Of a stretch of DNA of 64,000 nucleotides, positions 21,963 through 33,712 are shown one piece after another. The stretch comes from Tetrastigma voinierianum. Taxonomy: Eukaryota; Streptophyta; Magnoliopsida; Vitales; Vitaceae. The notes below the pieces were generated by a model. The model was not told the origin of the DNA. It saw only the letters and a program-made list of their open reading frames with translations, and made no database searches. The position numbers were made by a program, and so were the translations under genes. Position 1 is the first letter of the stretch; every line of letters starts with the position of its first letter. The stretch spans positions 43,116 to 107,115 of the forward strand of contig JAEQBH010005397.1 of NCBI GenBank assembly GCA_016808115.1, in the 5' to 3' direction.

Positions 21963-24763
21963 TGATGAGTCCTAAACTCATCTATTTTTAATCCATTTTT
22001 CTGGCATATTTTTAGTAGTTTCAGATCTATTTTAATGTCAAATTATTGAATATTCACCAACTTTGTGTTTTACATGTTTTAATTGAAAAATGGGAATGCT
22101 TTAGCAAAAAGAAGAAAAAATGAATTTATTCTCTATCGACATAGTTTTGTTTGCTCCTTGAAAGAATTTCAAGTAGACAAGAAGAACTATCTCCTTGGCC
22201 TTCTGTTATATGTCATAACAAAGTCCAGGCTGAACTCAAGGAAGAAATAGACTCTCTGTTGCGATAAAGAGTTTTATGTCGCGACAAAGAGTTTTTTGTC
22301 GCGACATTTTTGAAGAAGAATGTAAAGAAGACTATCGAGCCTCTGCTCTATGTGACAATGATCGAGCAAATGGCAAATAGACTTTGTCTCGACAATCTCT
22401 CCTCTATCATGACATAAAAATTTTGAAGATTATGAATGAACTATGTAAGGCTACAAAGGCATTTCATTTGCGATAGAAAATCTCTTTAAGGATATAATAA
22501 AATTCGAATTTGAGACAAAGTGTTTCTGTTTGTGACAAACTTCGACATGGAGTGACTCAAGGAAAGTTTACATCCGAGCAAGAAATCCTGCCACGACATA
22601 ACATTCAAAGTTCACAACAAAAAGCAACAGGAGTTTGTCGCAATAAAGATTATTTGTATCACAACAAACAAAACAAGAGGGAGGTAAATTCTTTGTCGCG
22701 ACAAGAATTTGAAGAGCAATACAAGAGGAATGGTGACAAAGAAATTCATGTTGCGACATATTCAAGAGTGAAGCGGGAATCTTTGTCACGATAAAAGTTT
22801 TACATGTCGCGACAATAAAAGCTCTGAATGATAAATTATGTTGGACGAGAAGAAAAGTCGGTTGCGACGAGAAATTGAATGAAGCGAGATTAGCAAGTTA
22901 GTCACATGCATAAAGATTTCTATGTGTAGCAATGAAATAGCGATAAGTTAGGAGGAAAAGTTTGTCGTGACAAAAATTATTAAGGAATCAAAGAAATCTT
23001 GTCGTGACATAGAAAACTCTATCGTGATAGAGTAGACAAGCTGAAGAGAAAAATGCTTGTTGCGATAAAGAAATTATGTCGTGACAGATTCCAAAAGCAG
23101 AAGGAAATGAGAAGCTAGTTGCAAACAAATTTGGTGTCGCGACCTGAGACATTCTGTCGCAGCCAAAGAAGCAGATGTTGCATGAAACTTTATTCGCGTC
23201 ATTGTCAAAATCTGTCATGAGTTTAAGAAGAAGCTGGAAAATTGATCGCGACGCAAACTTCATACTCAGACAAAAGCGATGACAAAGTCTAGAGACTCTA
23301 TTGCGACATAACTTTCTATGTCGCGTCAAAGCAACCAATTTGGGTTAGAAATTTGGGGATCCACAAAACAGTCTTGAAGTGTGGCCTAACATTGGAAAGT
23401 ACATAAATAGGCATTATCTAGGGCCTTGTGTGTAACTTAGCAATTCAGGGACTTACAGGTGGTTGAAGACTCTTTGTTTATTATTTTTTCTTTTATTTTT
23501 CTTTTATTTCTTTTTTAGTAGATTTAGTTTGAGCGTAGTTTTTAGTTAGTTTTCTTTTGATTTTTCGGAGTTGAGTAATGAACTGAAGTGCAGCTGCTAG
23601 CTGGTATTTCTTGTTAAATTTTCCCTTTAATTACTATTTTGAATAAAATAGAGTTTGGAAAATTTCTGGATTTCATTTATTTCAGTTCGTTTACACTTTC
23701 AGTGAATTTTCCTAATCAGTTAGTCACTGATAGTGAACCAGTTTTGAAAGGTTGAGCTCCCTCTGGGAATGGGTCGATGATGATAGTCATTTTTCTGCAC
23801 AAAGTGGAAGAATGTTTTTGGTAGAATTCTTGAATTTATTTGATTAGTATTATTTTTGAACTTAATTTTTCCCAGTACTAGTACCGTGTACCCAAACAAA
23901 GTATTATATCTTGCTCTGATTTCTAGGAGGCCCTTTGCATGACACAGAGATGGAGAATTCTGAGGGTATAGAACAATTCTTTGTGGGTATGGTAGACTAA
24001 TACTTTGGAACTAATGAACTCTGAAAGATTACTCAGATAAATCACTAACTTACTCATGGTTTGAGGATAGTTTGATGAAGTATCAGTTTAATCACTCAGA
24101 GGTTTCTTCTCTATCTGATGAAAGGATTCTGATCCTGTGTTAGCAAAGATGTAATTAAGGGGATGGAGAATTTCATTGGTATTGAAGGATGAGGTGCCAT
24201 CTGAATTGGAGAAGGCTTGCAATATCCTGTCTATGGGGGCAAGAGTTTTTCAGTCCTAAGATCTGGGTGTGAAGTATTGAAAATGAAAAATACTCAAATC
24301 TTAGAAGGATGATTATATCTTACAAGTAGGTGATTAGATTCATGAGTCATAAATGAATATGAATCTCTAATTAGTGAATGGTATGGTTAAAGAAGAAATC
24401 CAAACTATACAACAATGCATCTTTGACAAATTCAACATTCCAACTAATGGCTTAGCTAAGATTCAAAATGATGTAGAAATTGACAATTATTCATTGGTCT
24501 GTGTCCTAGTGTTGTCTCACTCAGTGAACTCTCAACTCCATTCTTATTAATATTTTATGTACCTAGTGAAATTACTTTAGTATTATTTTATTCATTTTCT
24601 AATCATCTTAATATTGGAGTTCAAATAGTAAGGATCTTGAGTAGTTGGGGTAGTTGGTTTTATGATTCATCATCAATCCTCGTGGGAACGATATTTGGAC
24701 TTAATGAAAATCCACTTTTATTACTTGTAAGATATGTGCACTTGTAGTGATTAAGACCAATCA
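21963..24763 (+). mobile_element. Element C 5' LTR
   Basis: It starts TGATGAGTCCTAAACTCATC (itself a small inverted repeat) and matches the 3' LTR start at 52242 over long stretches. The body carries the TGTCGCGACA array (22140-23345) and a TATA-like CATAAATAG at about 23402. The end has TCCTCGTGGGAACGATA near 24678 and ACTTGTAAGATATGTGCAC near 24724. The end is placed at CAATCA (24763) because its ATCA mirrors the initial TGAT. An end as late as 25010 is possible since PBS-like motifs recur there. Confidence 0.75.
22140..23345. repeat. TGTCGCGACA palindrome array, C 5' LTR
   Basis: The perfect palindrome occurs at 22277-22286, 22297-22306, 22694-22703 and 22805-22814. Many one- or two-base variants (GTCGTGACA, GTTGCGACA, GTCACGATA) occur every 20-70 bp, usually followed by AAAG or AAAATT. 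The array lies upstream of the TATA-like box. Frames such as 22510-22794 and 22988-23338 cross it but are by-products of the repeat. Confidence 0.9.
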
Positions 24764-25330
24764 AAGTTTTTAATGAATCCAGTTTACAAAAAGGACAAAC
24801 TCATATTTTCATCAAAATCATCCAACAAGTTTTGGCAGATTCTGTTAGATAATAAATCAGGTTGGTGTGATCATATCTTTGTTTGCACAATTTGGTTAAC
24901 AAGTTTTTGGCATTGTTGTAGGGGATTAGATAATAGTCCTCAGTAATAGTTCCATAAATTTGTATATATATGTTTATCAAGCGAATACATATATATAAGA
25001 AATAGGCCCAACAAGTTTTGGAGCCGTTGTCGAGAGGATAAGATTGAAGAATTTCAGATCAATATTCTAACCAAAGAGAATTTCTAATTTGGAAAGTTTT
25101 CAACCATTTATCATAGATAAATTAAAATCTTATATATATAGTTTTTAAGCGAGTAGCTTAATAAAATTTCTTGAAAATATTTTATGAGCCAAAACTGTCA
25201 TAACTGTTTCCCATAGATTTCATTTGATATTAGTGTGTTTATATTTATGGAAAACAGTAAATGCATAGAAAACTAGAAGCATATATGCTGCCCTTGAATC
25301 TGAGAAATAGAAGAACAACGAAATTTGAGA
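24764..25330 (+). other. Leader of element C with repeated PBS-like motifs
   Basis: AAGTTTT recurs at 24764, 24827, 24901 and 25014. Three of these are followed by a TGG start: TGGCAGATT (24833), TGGCATTGTTGTAGGGGAT (24908-24926) and TGGAGCCGTTGTCGAGAGG (25019-25037). The latter two each match the tRNA-Asp PBS at 14 of 19 positions by my count. Which one is the true PBS cannot be decided by eye. Confidence 0.65.
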
Positions 25331-26890
25331 AGCATACACAAGTCTGAAATCGAAAAGTATGGCGAATGAAGAGAAAGACTCTGACCTATTCTAGGAAGAA
25401 GCGGAAACGAAGACACGAGCGACAAATGACTATGGAAGACTTTTGGAGGCCTTTATTCAAGATGAATGATACCTTTGTGAAGACAGCACATACATAGAAA
25501 GCCAAGAATTTAGAAGCTGAAGCCCATTGATCACTCTGATGCAGTAGCAGGTTTGCGGTTATCCTTTAAAGACTGATGAGCATATGGGAGGATTCATGAT
25601 GATGGAAAATACAGTCAAGTTAAATGGGGTGAAACCAGAAGTGATCAGGCTGCAGCTCTTTCCCTTCTCACTGAGAGATGTTGCAACAACTTGGTTTGAG
25701 TCACTGCCTGTTGGATCAGTGACAAATTGGGAAGAGTTTGTTGAAGCTTATATGGACAGATTCTTCCCTCCAGCCCTGACGTCTTAAGGAAGAAGAGAAA
25801 TCATAGTCTTCAAGCAAGGGGAGGGGGGGTTGAAAGTCTCTACAACGCATGGGAGAGATTTAAGAGACTACTCAAAAGATGTCCTATGCATGGGATAGAC
25901 TTGACCACTCAGATGGACATTTTCTACCATTCAATGAATTATGCCTCAAAAGGTGTAATTGATGTAGCTTGCTGTGGGGCTTTCAAAATAAGAAGTATAG
26001 AGGAGGCAAGATAGCTAATTGAAGACCTTGCCGTACAACTACAAAACCCCGCCGAAGCTTCATAGATATGACGAACTAAAGGGAGTTGTGTAATAGAGCT
26101 TAATCGAAGGACTGCCATTGAAGCAAAGTTGGATGCATTAATGAACAAGATAGGAAACAATGAGAGAAGAATGCATATTGCACTTAAAGTGGGGATAGTA
26201 GATGTAGAAGAGAGAAGAAAGAGTGCTGAAGAGGGATCAAACCATAAGGGTCCATACCAAGTTGAGGAGGCATAGTATCTCAATGCCAATAGGAGCTACA
26301 CTTTCAAGCTAACCTCAACTTGCCCGCTCATTCTGGCATATTTCGGGGCAGCAGGAACTTCTCATATGGGGAGGAGCCTGGCCAAAGGTGAAAACACAGA
26401 CGGGGAATTTGCGGCAATATCATGCCTCCTCTCGGGGTTCAAACGGCAATAGCGACACAACGGGGACGGATAGCGAGAAAATCGGGGTAGGAATTTGAAT
26501 TCCTTTGAGGACCAGATGCTTGCTTTGATGGGAGAAAATAAGAGGCTGCTGAACATACATGAGAAGAAGTTCACTGAGCTAGCAGCATTCCAAGCAAACA
26601 CAATTGTGTTTCAGGCTAATACCAATTCCTCTTTGAAGAATTTGGAGACTTAGGTAGGACAGCTAGCCTTAGCCATGCAGAATCAGCCCAAAGATGCATT
26701 CCCAAGTGACACAAGGAAGAATCCAAAGGACTGCATGGTTGTAACTCTAAGAAGTGGCAGAGAATTGTGAGAGAGGAGAGTTGAAAAGAGGACGAAAGAA
26801 ACATGTAGAAATTGGAAGAATATAGGCGCCTGATTTCAAAACTTCTTTGAATAAGATAAAATAGCAAGTCTGTAGACGCCCAGTGGAAAA
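25330..26890 (+). pseudogene. Athila gag remnant of element C
   Basis: The capsid blocks KLNGVKPEVIRLQLFPFSLRD and TWFESLPVGSVTNWEEFVEAY lie in 25584-25787 (Retrotrans_gag). After a break, SLYNAWERFKRLLKRCPMHG and IFYHSMNYASKGV lie near 25835-25955. Helical, charged and glutamine-rich text with LARRL-like spacing continues to about 26780. Several frameshifts and stops occur. The protein would form the particle core; the zinc knuckle is not clearly visible, as in other Athila gags. Confidence 0.82.
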
Positions 26891-26929
26891 GGAAATCTAG
26901 GGAAAAGGGAAGAGGTTAAGGCTTATAAT

Positions 26930-27530
26930 CCTCAAGTTCTATTCCCTCAGAGGTTGGAAAAGGCAAAGCTTGAAGAACATGTTCAAGAAAATAGATATCA
27001 ATATCCCTTTTTCGGAGGCATTGACTCAAATGCCTCAATATTCAAAATTCATGAAAGAGATATTAAGCATAAAGAGAAAGATTACTGAAGAAGGGATAGT
27101 GAGCCTGACAACAACCTGCAGTGCAGTGATTCAGAAGTCTTTACCAGAGAAAATGAAGGATCCAGGCAGCTTCACTATACTTTGTAAGGTGGGCAAATGA
27201 TATAGGGAAGAAGGCACTATGTCTTAATTACGGAGCCAACATCAACTTGAAGCCTTTATGCGTGATTAAAGACTAAGTTTGGGGAAGCACTCCTTTGCCA
27301 TGACGCTGCGGGGATGGCGGATGGAGACATTGGCCCTCACGAAGGCATTCTAGAAGATGTGTTGGTCAAAGTTGGAAAATTCATTTTCCTAGTGGACTTT
27401 GTAGTTATTGATATAGAAGAAGACAAGCAAGTCCCATTCTTTATTAGGAAGTAACCTTTCTTAGTAGCGAAGCGGCTTTGATTGATGTGATGAGAGAATT
27501 GACTCTCAGGTTGGAGATGGCTGATGCGCC
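26930..27530 (+). pseudogene. Athila protease remnant of element C
   Basis: The linker upstream of protease is clear in 26970-27200: INIPFSEALTQMPQYSKFM, then a DPGSFTI end. The catalytic segment near 27225 reads NYGANIN where the family has a D-x-G-A triad, so the catalytic aspartate appears to be lost. LEDVLVKVGKFIFLVDFVV-like text near 27350-27420 and a VPFFIRK remnant of the IILGRPF block follow in shifted frames. The protease normally cuts the Gag-Pol polyprotein. Confidence 0.8.
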
Positions 27531-27639
27531 CGATCTCGATACGACTTGAAATAAATCTGAATTTATTAATGCGATTGTGAGGTGTAGAAACAAAAAATTC
27601 CCATCGGTTACGAGCTGATCAATGATTGTAATTTTCAGA

Positions 27640-29525
27640 GTTCAATGAATGAGAATGAGATGAATTTCCAGTATCTTGAGCATCTTGAAGTTGAATTTCT
27701 GAACTCTAATTTTAATTTAAAAGAGGTAGTACTTAGTGTTAAAGAAAATAGTACAGAAAAATCCAATAGTTATGAAGAGGAAGCTGTTCAAGAAAATACA
27801 AGCTTAGAAGGATTGATTCTAAAGGAATTGCCTGAACATTTGAAGTATGCTTTCTTGCAACCAGAACAAGCCAAGTCAGTCATCATTTCAGTTGGATTGA
27901 CTGAGCTAGAAGAGCAAAAACTACTGAAGATTCTTAGAAAATATAAGGAAGCAATAGCTTGGTCTATAGAGGATTTGAAATGCATCAGTCCTTCTATCTG
28001 TATGCACAAGATCTTGTTGGAGGAAAATGCCAAAACCTCACATAGGAACATGAAAGAAGAAGTGAATCCCGGTGATGAAAAAGTAGTCGAGGAAAAGAGT
28101 ACTAAAATGGCTAAATCACCGGGCTTCATATATGCGATCTAAAGCTTGGCCCTTGTGTGGGCCGAGTTCATGGTTCCAAGAGCGGAGGATTCCACGTGAT
28201 CGAAATGAGAAAGAATGAATTGATTTCTCTGAAGCGTGACATGATGGAGAGTTTGTATAGACTACAGAAAACTAAACACTACTACCAGAAATGACTATTA
28301 TCCTCTACCTTTCATTGACCAAATCTTTGGACGAGGAGTTAGCGGGCACTCCCATTACTGTTTTCTTGATGGATATACAGTTATAAGCGATTACCTGCTC
28401 CCCCCCAGAGGATCGGGAAAACTACATTTACATGTCATAGCACCTTTGGTTTGAAAGATGCCTTTTGGATTATGTAATGCTCTTGCCACCTTCAAGATGT
28501 ATGATGTCCTGTTTTTTACGATTTGGTGGAAGAGGCTATGGGAAATCTTTATGGATGACTTCTTAATATATGGATCGATTTTGAGAATTGTTTGAAAAAT
28601 TTAGAAAGCGACTTTAGGAGTGTGAAGACAAAATCTAGCTTTAAATTGGGAAAAAATGCCATTTCATGATACTTGAAGGTATTGTCTTAGGACACAAGAT
28701 TTCTGCAGATGGGTTAGAAGTAGATCAAGCAAAAGTTGATATCATAAAACTCTCTTACCACCTATAAGAGTCAAGGGGATAAGAAGCTTCCTTGGACATG
28801 TTAGTTTTTACAAAAGATTCATAAAGGACTTCTCAAAAATCTCCAGACCATTATGTAGACTGCTGGAAAAAGATGCAAATTTTAATTTTGATGAATCATG
28901 CAGATCTGCATTTGAAGAAATTAAATCCAGTTTAGTGACAACTCCCATCATGTTGACACCTGATTGGAACAATGATTTTGAAATTATGTGTGATGCCAGT
29001 GATTATGCAATGGGAGGCTGTATTGGGAAAGAGCTGAAAAGATATTCAAGGCCATATACTATGCCCGGCAAAACCTTGATGAAGCACAAAGAGAACTACA
29101 TTACGGAAAGGAGATCTTTGAAATGGTGTTTGATTGTGAAAAATTCGAGCCCCATATATATTGGGGTCCCATGTTATAATACCTGCTTGATTATCTTTGT
29201 AATTAAATATCTAATGACAAGAAGGAGGCCCAGACCAAGGCGATAAGATGGGTATTCTTCTTTGCAAGAGTTTGATATGGAGATCAAAGATAAAAGGGTA
29301 GTGACAATGTGATGGCTGATCCTTGTCACAGCTTGGAAAGATTCTTTGAAAAAGAAAGGAAGCGAAATAGCGAAAACTTTCTGACGAAGCGGTTGTTTAT
29401 TGTTAGTTCGCCTACACAATTATCTTTGATATTATCGATTACCTAGCTTATGGAGTTGTGCCACTTGAGTTCAGCTACCAGCAGAGAAGAAAATTGAGGA
29501 GCGATTATAAATTTATATTTGGGAT
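27640..29525 (+). pseudogene. Athila RT and RNase H remnant of element C
   Basis: 27645-28142 is the longest frame in the window (165 codons). It holds the RT N-terminal part: LKELPEHLKYAFL, LRKYKEAIAWSIEDLK and SPSICMHKILLEENAK. After frameshifts, palm motifs appear near 28440-28560, including an intact FMDDF at about 28548-28562. The thumb text HKISADGLEVDQAKVD lies near 28695. RNase H carries IMCDASDYAMGG near 28984-29020 and decays to 29340. Text just before 29525 (DYLAYGVVPLEFSYQ) is the lead-in to integrase, which resumes at 46376 after element B. Confidence 0.87.
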
Positions 29526-30040
29526 ATTTATGCAGCTAGTCCCAATATGGTGTACGGTATGTGTAGTGGGTCATATGTGCACCAAGACTCCTTAATTATT
29601 TTCGTGCCATATTAAATTTTTTGAAAGTTGTTTTAAGGGTGAAATGATAAAGTTTTCAAGAAGGTGTGGCAATTTTGCAATTAAGGGAAAGTGGAGAATT
29701 TAATTACAAATTATGGAATTTCAAGGATAATAATAAATTACGGGAATGGATTCGGGGAAAGCCCTAGAAAATTCTCTAGATCTTGGATAATGAAACAGTT
29801 CTTGTAGTTAAATTCGTCGAGAAATCTAGTGAAAGGCCCCGAAAAAGTTTCATCGGGTCGAGATAGTCGGAATGTTCTGAATTTACGGGTGATAAATCGC
29901 CAGTGACTTCAGGGGCGAGATTTTTACAAATTTGAATCGAAGGAGTTTGAGTTAAGTTGTTAAAATAATTGGATTGAAAAGAAATAAAAATTTTTCGAGA
30001 CAAAAAACGGACCGAATGAAAGTAATATAAGTTATGTATC

Positions 30041-30041
30041 A

Positions 30042-30080
<39 letters not shown>
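30041..30080. repeat. (AAT)13 microsatellite in B 5' LTR
   Basis: Trinucleotide run. The same site in the 3' LTR (43909-43940) has a shorter run, so it was present before insertion. Confidence 0.95.
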
Positions 30081-30082
<2 letters not shown>

Positions 30083-31504
30083 CATAAGTCCAAATGGGAC
30101 CCGGATGAATAGACGCCATGGAGAGGGCGTGGGGAGGAGAGAGATTTTATTTTATTTTATTTTCTTCTCTTAAGCTTCTTTCAGTTACGGAGAGTGGGCC
30201 AGTAGATTTTTATCGGAGTAGAAGGCAAAGTTAGTCATAGCAGGAGCTGCGCGTAGGTACCAAAAACAGCATTTCGTCACACTTGAGAGGTAGGAGAGAT
30301 TTTCCTATTTGTGTTATTTGAGCCTAAATGCTATGTAATGACTTGAAATTTTCTTAGAGGCGTGAAGGTCGTAAACCGGTTCCAAAGATTTTAGTTGAGT
30401 TTAGGAATTTTCAGGAAATTTGAAGCTGTGTTCGGACGGGTCGGGCTGAATTTCGGGAGTGTTTTCAGGGTTGAAATTTTAGGATTTTGTTAGGATGGAT
30501 TCGAGACATAAATTTGAGAGAAATATTTTGGTGGTTTTAGACTCTATGGAAGGCCCTTAGTCAGAATTTAACAATATGCACAGTAATAGCATTTGGTGCC
30601 CACATAATTTTGAAAAAATTTAATTGTACCACAAGTGTACAAATTGCTTGGTTGTGTCTTGTGTGTGTAGTCTAATACATCCAAATATAAATTCGTTTTA
30701 AAAAGTTGCTAAAACGGATAGTTTTGATGGGAGCAATTCATGTGTAGGGGCATTTGGTCAATTCACCTCATGTGCTCGATGTCCTTATCGAGATGGGACT
30801 ATCTGTAAAAGTTTTGTTAAAATCAGTTCGTTTTTCAATATAGTCGCTGCACAGAAAGCCCTTTGCTATGTTTATGGTTAAGCGTTGGGCGAGGGCATTT
30901 CGTACTTTGTATGGATTATTATTAGCGATTAGACATCGCCGAGTAATCTAGAGTGCTTGACAAGGTGAAGAAATTAGTCGAGAAAGGTGAGTACTGAAAA
31001 TCGTTTCGAAAGCGAAAGTGTTTAAATTACAAGTTTGTAAAGTGCTTTGAAAAATATAATGTAATTAGTAAAGCATTTTTTACCTCCCACTTGTTATACT
31101 CAGCAGAAACTTTTGATTTTAGTACTTAAGAAACAGTTTGGCCTGGTTTAGCAAAACCCTAGATGGTGACTCGGTTTCGGTCGGATGTATATCGGATTGT
31201 GCATAAGCGGGGTTATGGGACATTATGACTAACTATATTGCACAGTCGGCAATTGGGGGTTAGATATAGTATATATTTATATAGTGAGTCGTCGCTACTT
31301 GATTCGGGGTATATAGATGGTTAAGCCTTGACATGGTATAGCGATGAGGTGTTGGTTTCGAGGTTCCATCGTCGGGCGTTTTGGTTTTCGGTTCCATTAT
31401 GTTTTATAGAGATCACCGTGTTCACGGACCGTATTGGACGGGTGGTGTTAGAAAGTTCCTCTGGGTGCCGGGTCAGGGTTAGTGGCATCCGTCTAAAGTA
31501 TTTC

Positions 31505-31830
31505 GAAATGGGCCCGGTGATTGGTACTTGGTTCTGAGTGTAGCACTTTGAGATGTTAACCACCAGCAAAGCAGTTTTCAGCCGCGAAATGGATTTTCAT
31601 AGCAGTTTTGAGAGAAATGGGCCCTTGATGGTTGGTACCCAGTTCTGAGTATAGCACTTTGAGATATTAACCACCATTGAAAGCGAGTTTTGTGTGAAAT
31701 AATTTTCCTGCGAGTTTTCGAAATGGGCCACGGTGGATTTGGTACTTGATTTTGTTATAGCACTTCCCGGATATTAATCACCAGCAGAAGAAGCGATTTT
31801 GGCGACATAAATAGTTCCCAGACGGTTTTC
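31505..31830. repeat. Tandem units in B 5' LTR
   Basis: About three units of roughly 110 bp share GAAATGGGCC, TTGGTACTTG, TATAGCACTT and GATATTAACCACCA. The 3' LTR also has about three (45375-45715), while the A LTR shows only one clear unit (about 1600-1735). Confidence 0.85.
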
Positions 31831-32511
31831 GAGAAATGGTTTCATAGCAAAGCTTCGGTTCTCATAAACAATTTTACAACCCATTTAAATACGATTTTCA
31901 TATTGGGAGGTACATACGTGAGACAACAACATTTAAGAACTTATAGTACTCATTTAGGCTCGTTTGGCTCCAGTTTATGTTTTAAATAATTTTTCGGTGC
32001 GGAGTCTTCAGCTAGAAAGACCTTTCGGGATCCCTCAGTCCTAGGCCATTTGTATTTATATCTATATAAGATAAGGTGTAAAGTAAACGTAGTAAAAGTA
32101 AAAATGTGACAGTTTGTATATATAAATATCTTTTGTAAAATATGCATGCATGGTTTTGAGAAAAACAAATTGCGATGAAATTATGGTGGATTGATTTGTA
32201 TCTTATATTTTGATGAGGACCAGAGGTCTTTTATGGTTGTAGTTGGATTTTTGGAAAATATTGGGAGTGTATTTTTTATACAGGTGATTTTGTATTTCGG
32301 GCTTGACCACTGTGCAGCCGTTATGCTGCCGGATTTTCGTTAAATCTAAAGGTGTGATTTTTAAGTATAAAATTTTATAACCCCGCGTTTTCGAGGCGGT
32401 TTTAATAATTTTAACGGCTTAGCTTACCATTGTAATTTGTCGGTCGGTAGCTTGGCTCGGAGGATTCTTGTAGGTTGCCGTGGTCCCTCTCAATAGGAGG
32501 TGCATGTCAAG

Positions 32512-32524
32512 TTAGTATCGGACG
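32512..32524 (+). other. PBS of element B (tRNA-Met type, degenerate)
   Basis: TTAGTATCGGACG just after the LTR resembles TTGGTATCAGAGC. It is placed by position and partial match. Confidence 0.5.
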
Positions 32525-32699
32525 GTTTTGAGCGATGGTTCGCACATTTTTATTTAACGTTTACTTGATTCCTATAAATTGTTTTTATAATGGTTTCCCA
32601 TTGCAACCTATATTGTTTTGTTAAATCCTTGCATCGCCAAATATTGTAGGATTTCAACTGAATCTTTTAAACTTGAAATTCACGACGTATATGCGGGCC

Positions 32700-33712
32700 A
32701 ATTAAGTGGAAATTCGACTGGGACTTATGTGGAGAGCACCACGAAAGAAATGTCGAGGCACAGCTCTAGATCGGAAGATGCCTCGTAGATCTGACCCCAG
32801 CGGAACCATCGTGGGTCGCCGGACCGAGCGTACCTTGACAATGGATCGGTGTCTGATTATTCTGGCTACCGTCGATTCTGGGAGCCTCGGAAGAAGCGAG
32901 AGGGGCATGATAGAGACGGCTGGAACTAAGGGCTAAAACTTACTTGGTGATCTGGGCGATCCGAGGCAGCGTACTTATGGTTAGACAGGGTTAGTGAAAT
33001 TTATACAGTGATAGGGTGTTCAGATGAGCAGAAAGTCCTCTTTTTAGGGTTCTTGATGGCGACGGGACTAGGGTAGTGGGAGGCCGATAGAGGAGACCTC
33101 TATAGGGGTGCTGGGACCCGAGTTCGGCGAGCATTCTGAGGCAGATTTTACCCACGTAGTTATTAGGATGCAAAAATAGAAGAATTCTTGAGTTAGACTG
33201 TGATCCACGACAGTGTGAGAATATGAGCGGAGGTTTTCGAGGAGGCTCGTAGAGTGGTGCCTATAATCTGGGAAAATGAGGAACATAAGTGTAGCGATTC
33301 ATAGCCCCGAGCAGACGAATTAAAGTTCCACATCTAGCACAGGCATCTCAAAATAACTGGAGAGAATTTGGTTGAGAATTTCTGCTAAAGGTAGAAGAAC
33401 TGATTTCAGTTCTAACTCGGGGCGACGGACAAGCTAGTTGCTCCCGACACTAGTCCTCCAGGCACCAGTCAGTCTAGTAGAAAGAAAGGAAAGCGTGGGC
33501 CAGACGGTGGGGCTCGGGACGAGGGGCGACATCACAACTCGAGGGATCCGTCCGGTCGCCAGCAGCCCCAGTAGGTGGTAGATCTTCAGGATCATCTTTT
33601 CCATTGTGCCCTATATGTCAGAGGAGGCATCTCGGAGAGTGCAGGATGAACATGATAGGATGTTTCCATTCTTGAGCGGGGAAGGTCACTTTAGGGGTAT
33701 CCACGGTAGTAG
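32700..33712 (+). pseudogene. Gag remnant of element B, part 1
   Basis: The region aligns by eye with the element A gag on the minus strand. Shared text includes GATCGGAAGATGCCTCG-like and GGAACCATCGTGGGTCGCC-like stretches near 32770-32820, and ATGAACATGATAGGATGTTT near 33644. The last 60 bp encode a zinc-knuckle remnant: a C-F-H start near 33660 and GHFRGIH near 33684-33704 in another frame, with the last cysteine replaced by histidine. D is inserted directly after this knuckle. Stops are dense and no intact frame remains. Confidence 0.7.

Larger units (their letters stand above)
29531..32504 (+). mobile_element. Element B 5' LTR
   Basis: The start TGCAGCTAGTCCCA is a decayed form of the family's TGTAACGCCCCGTCCCG. 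The end is CTCAATAGGAGGTGCA. It matches 43390-46375 throughout. It contains an (AAT)n run (30041-30080) and about three tandem units of roughly 110 bp at 31505-31830. No coding capacity. Confidence 0.85.

Noticed and set aside
22140..23345. Regularly repeated short motif suggestive of a CRISPR array
   Set aside because: The unit is only 10 bp, palindromic and variable, spacing ranges from about 10 to 70 bp, and the array lies in an LTR of a plant retrotransposon with a second copy in the partner LTR.
27640..29340. Endogenous pararetrovirus (caulimovirus) RT
   Set aside because: The RT is followed by RNase H and an integrase core (after element B) and lies between LTRs; the motifs are Athila-type Ty3/gypsy.
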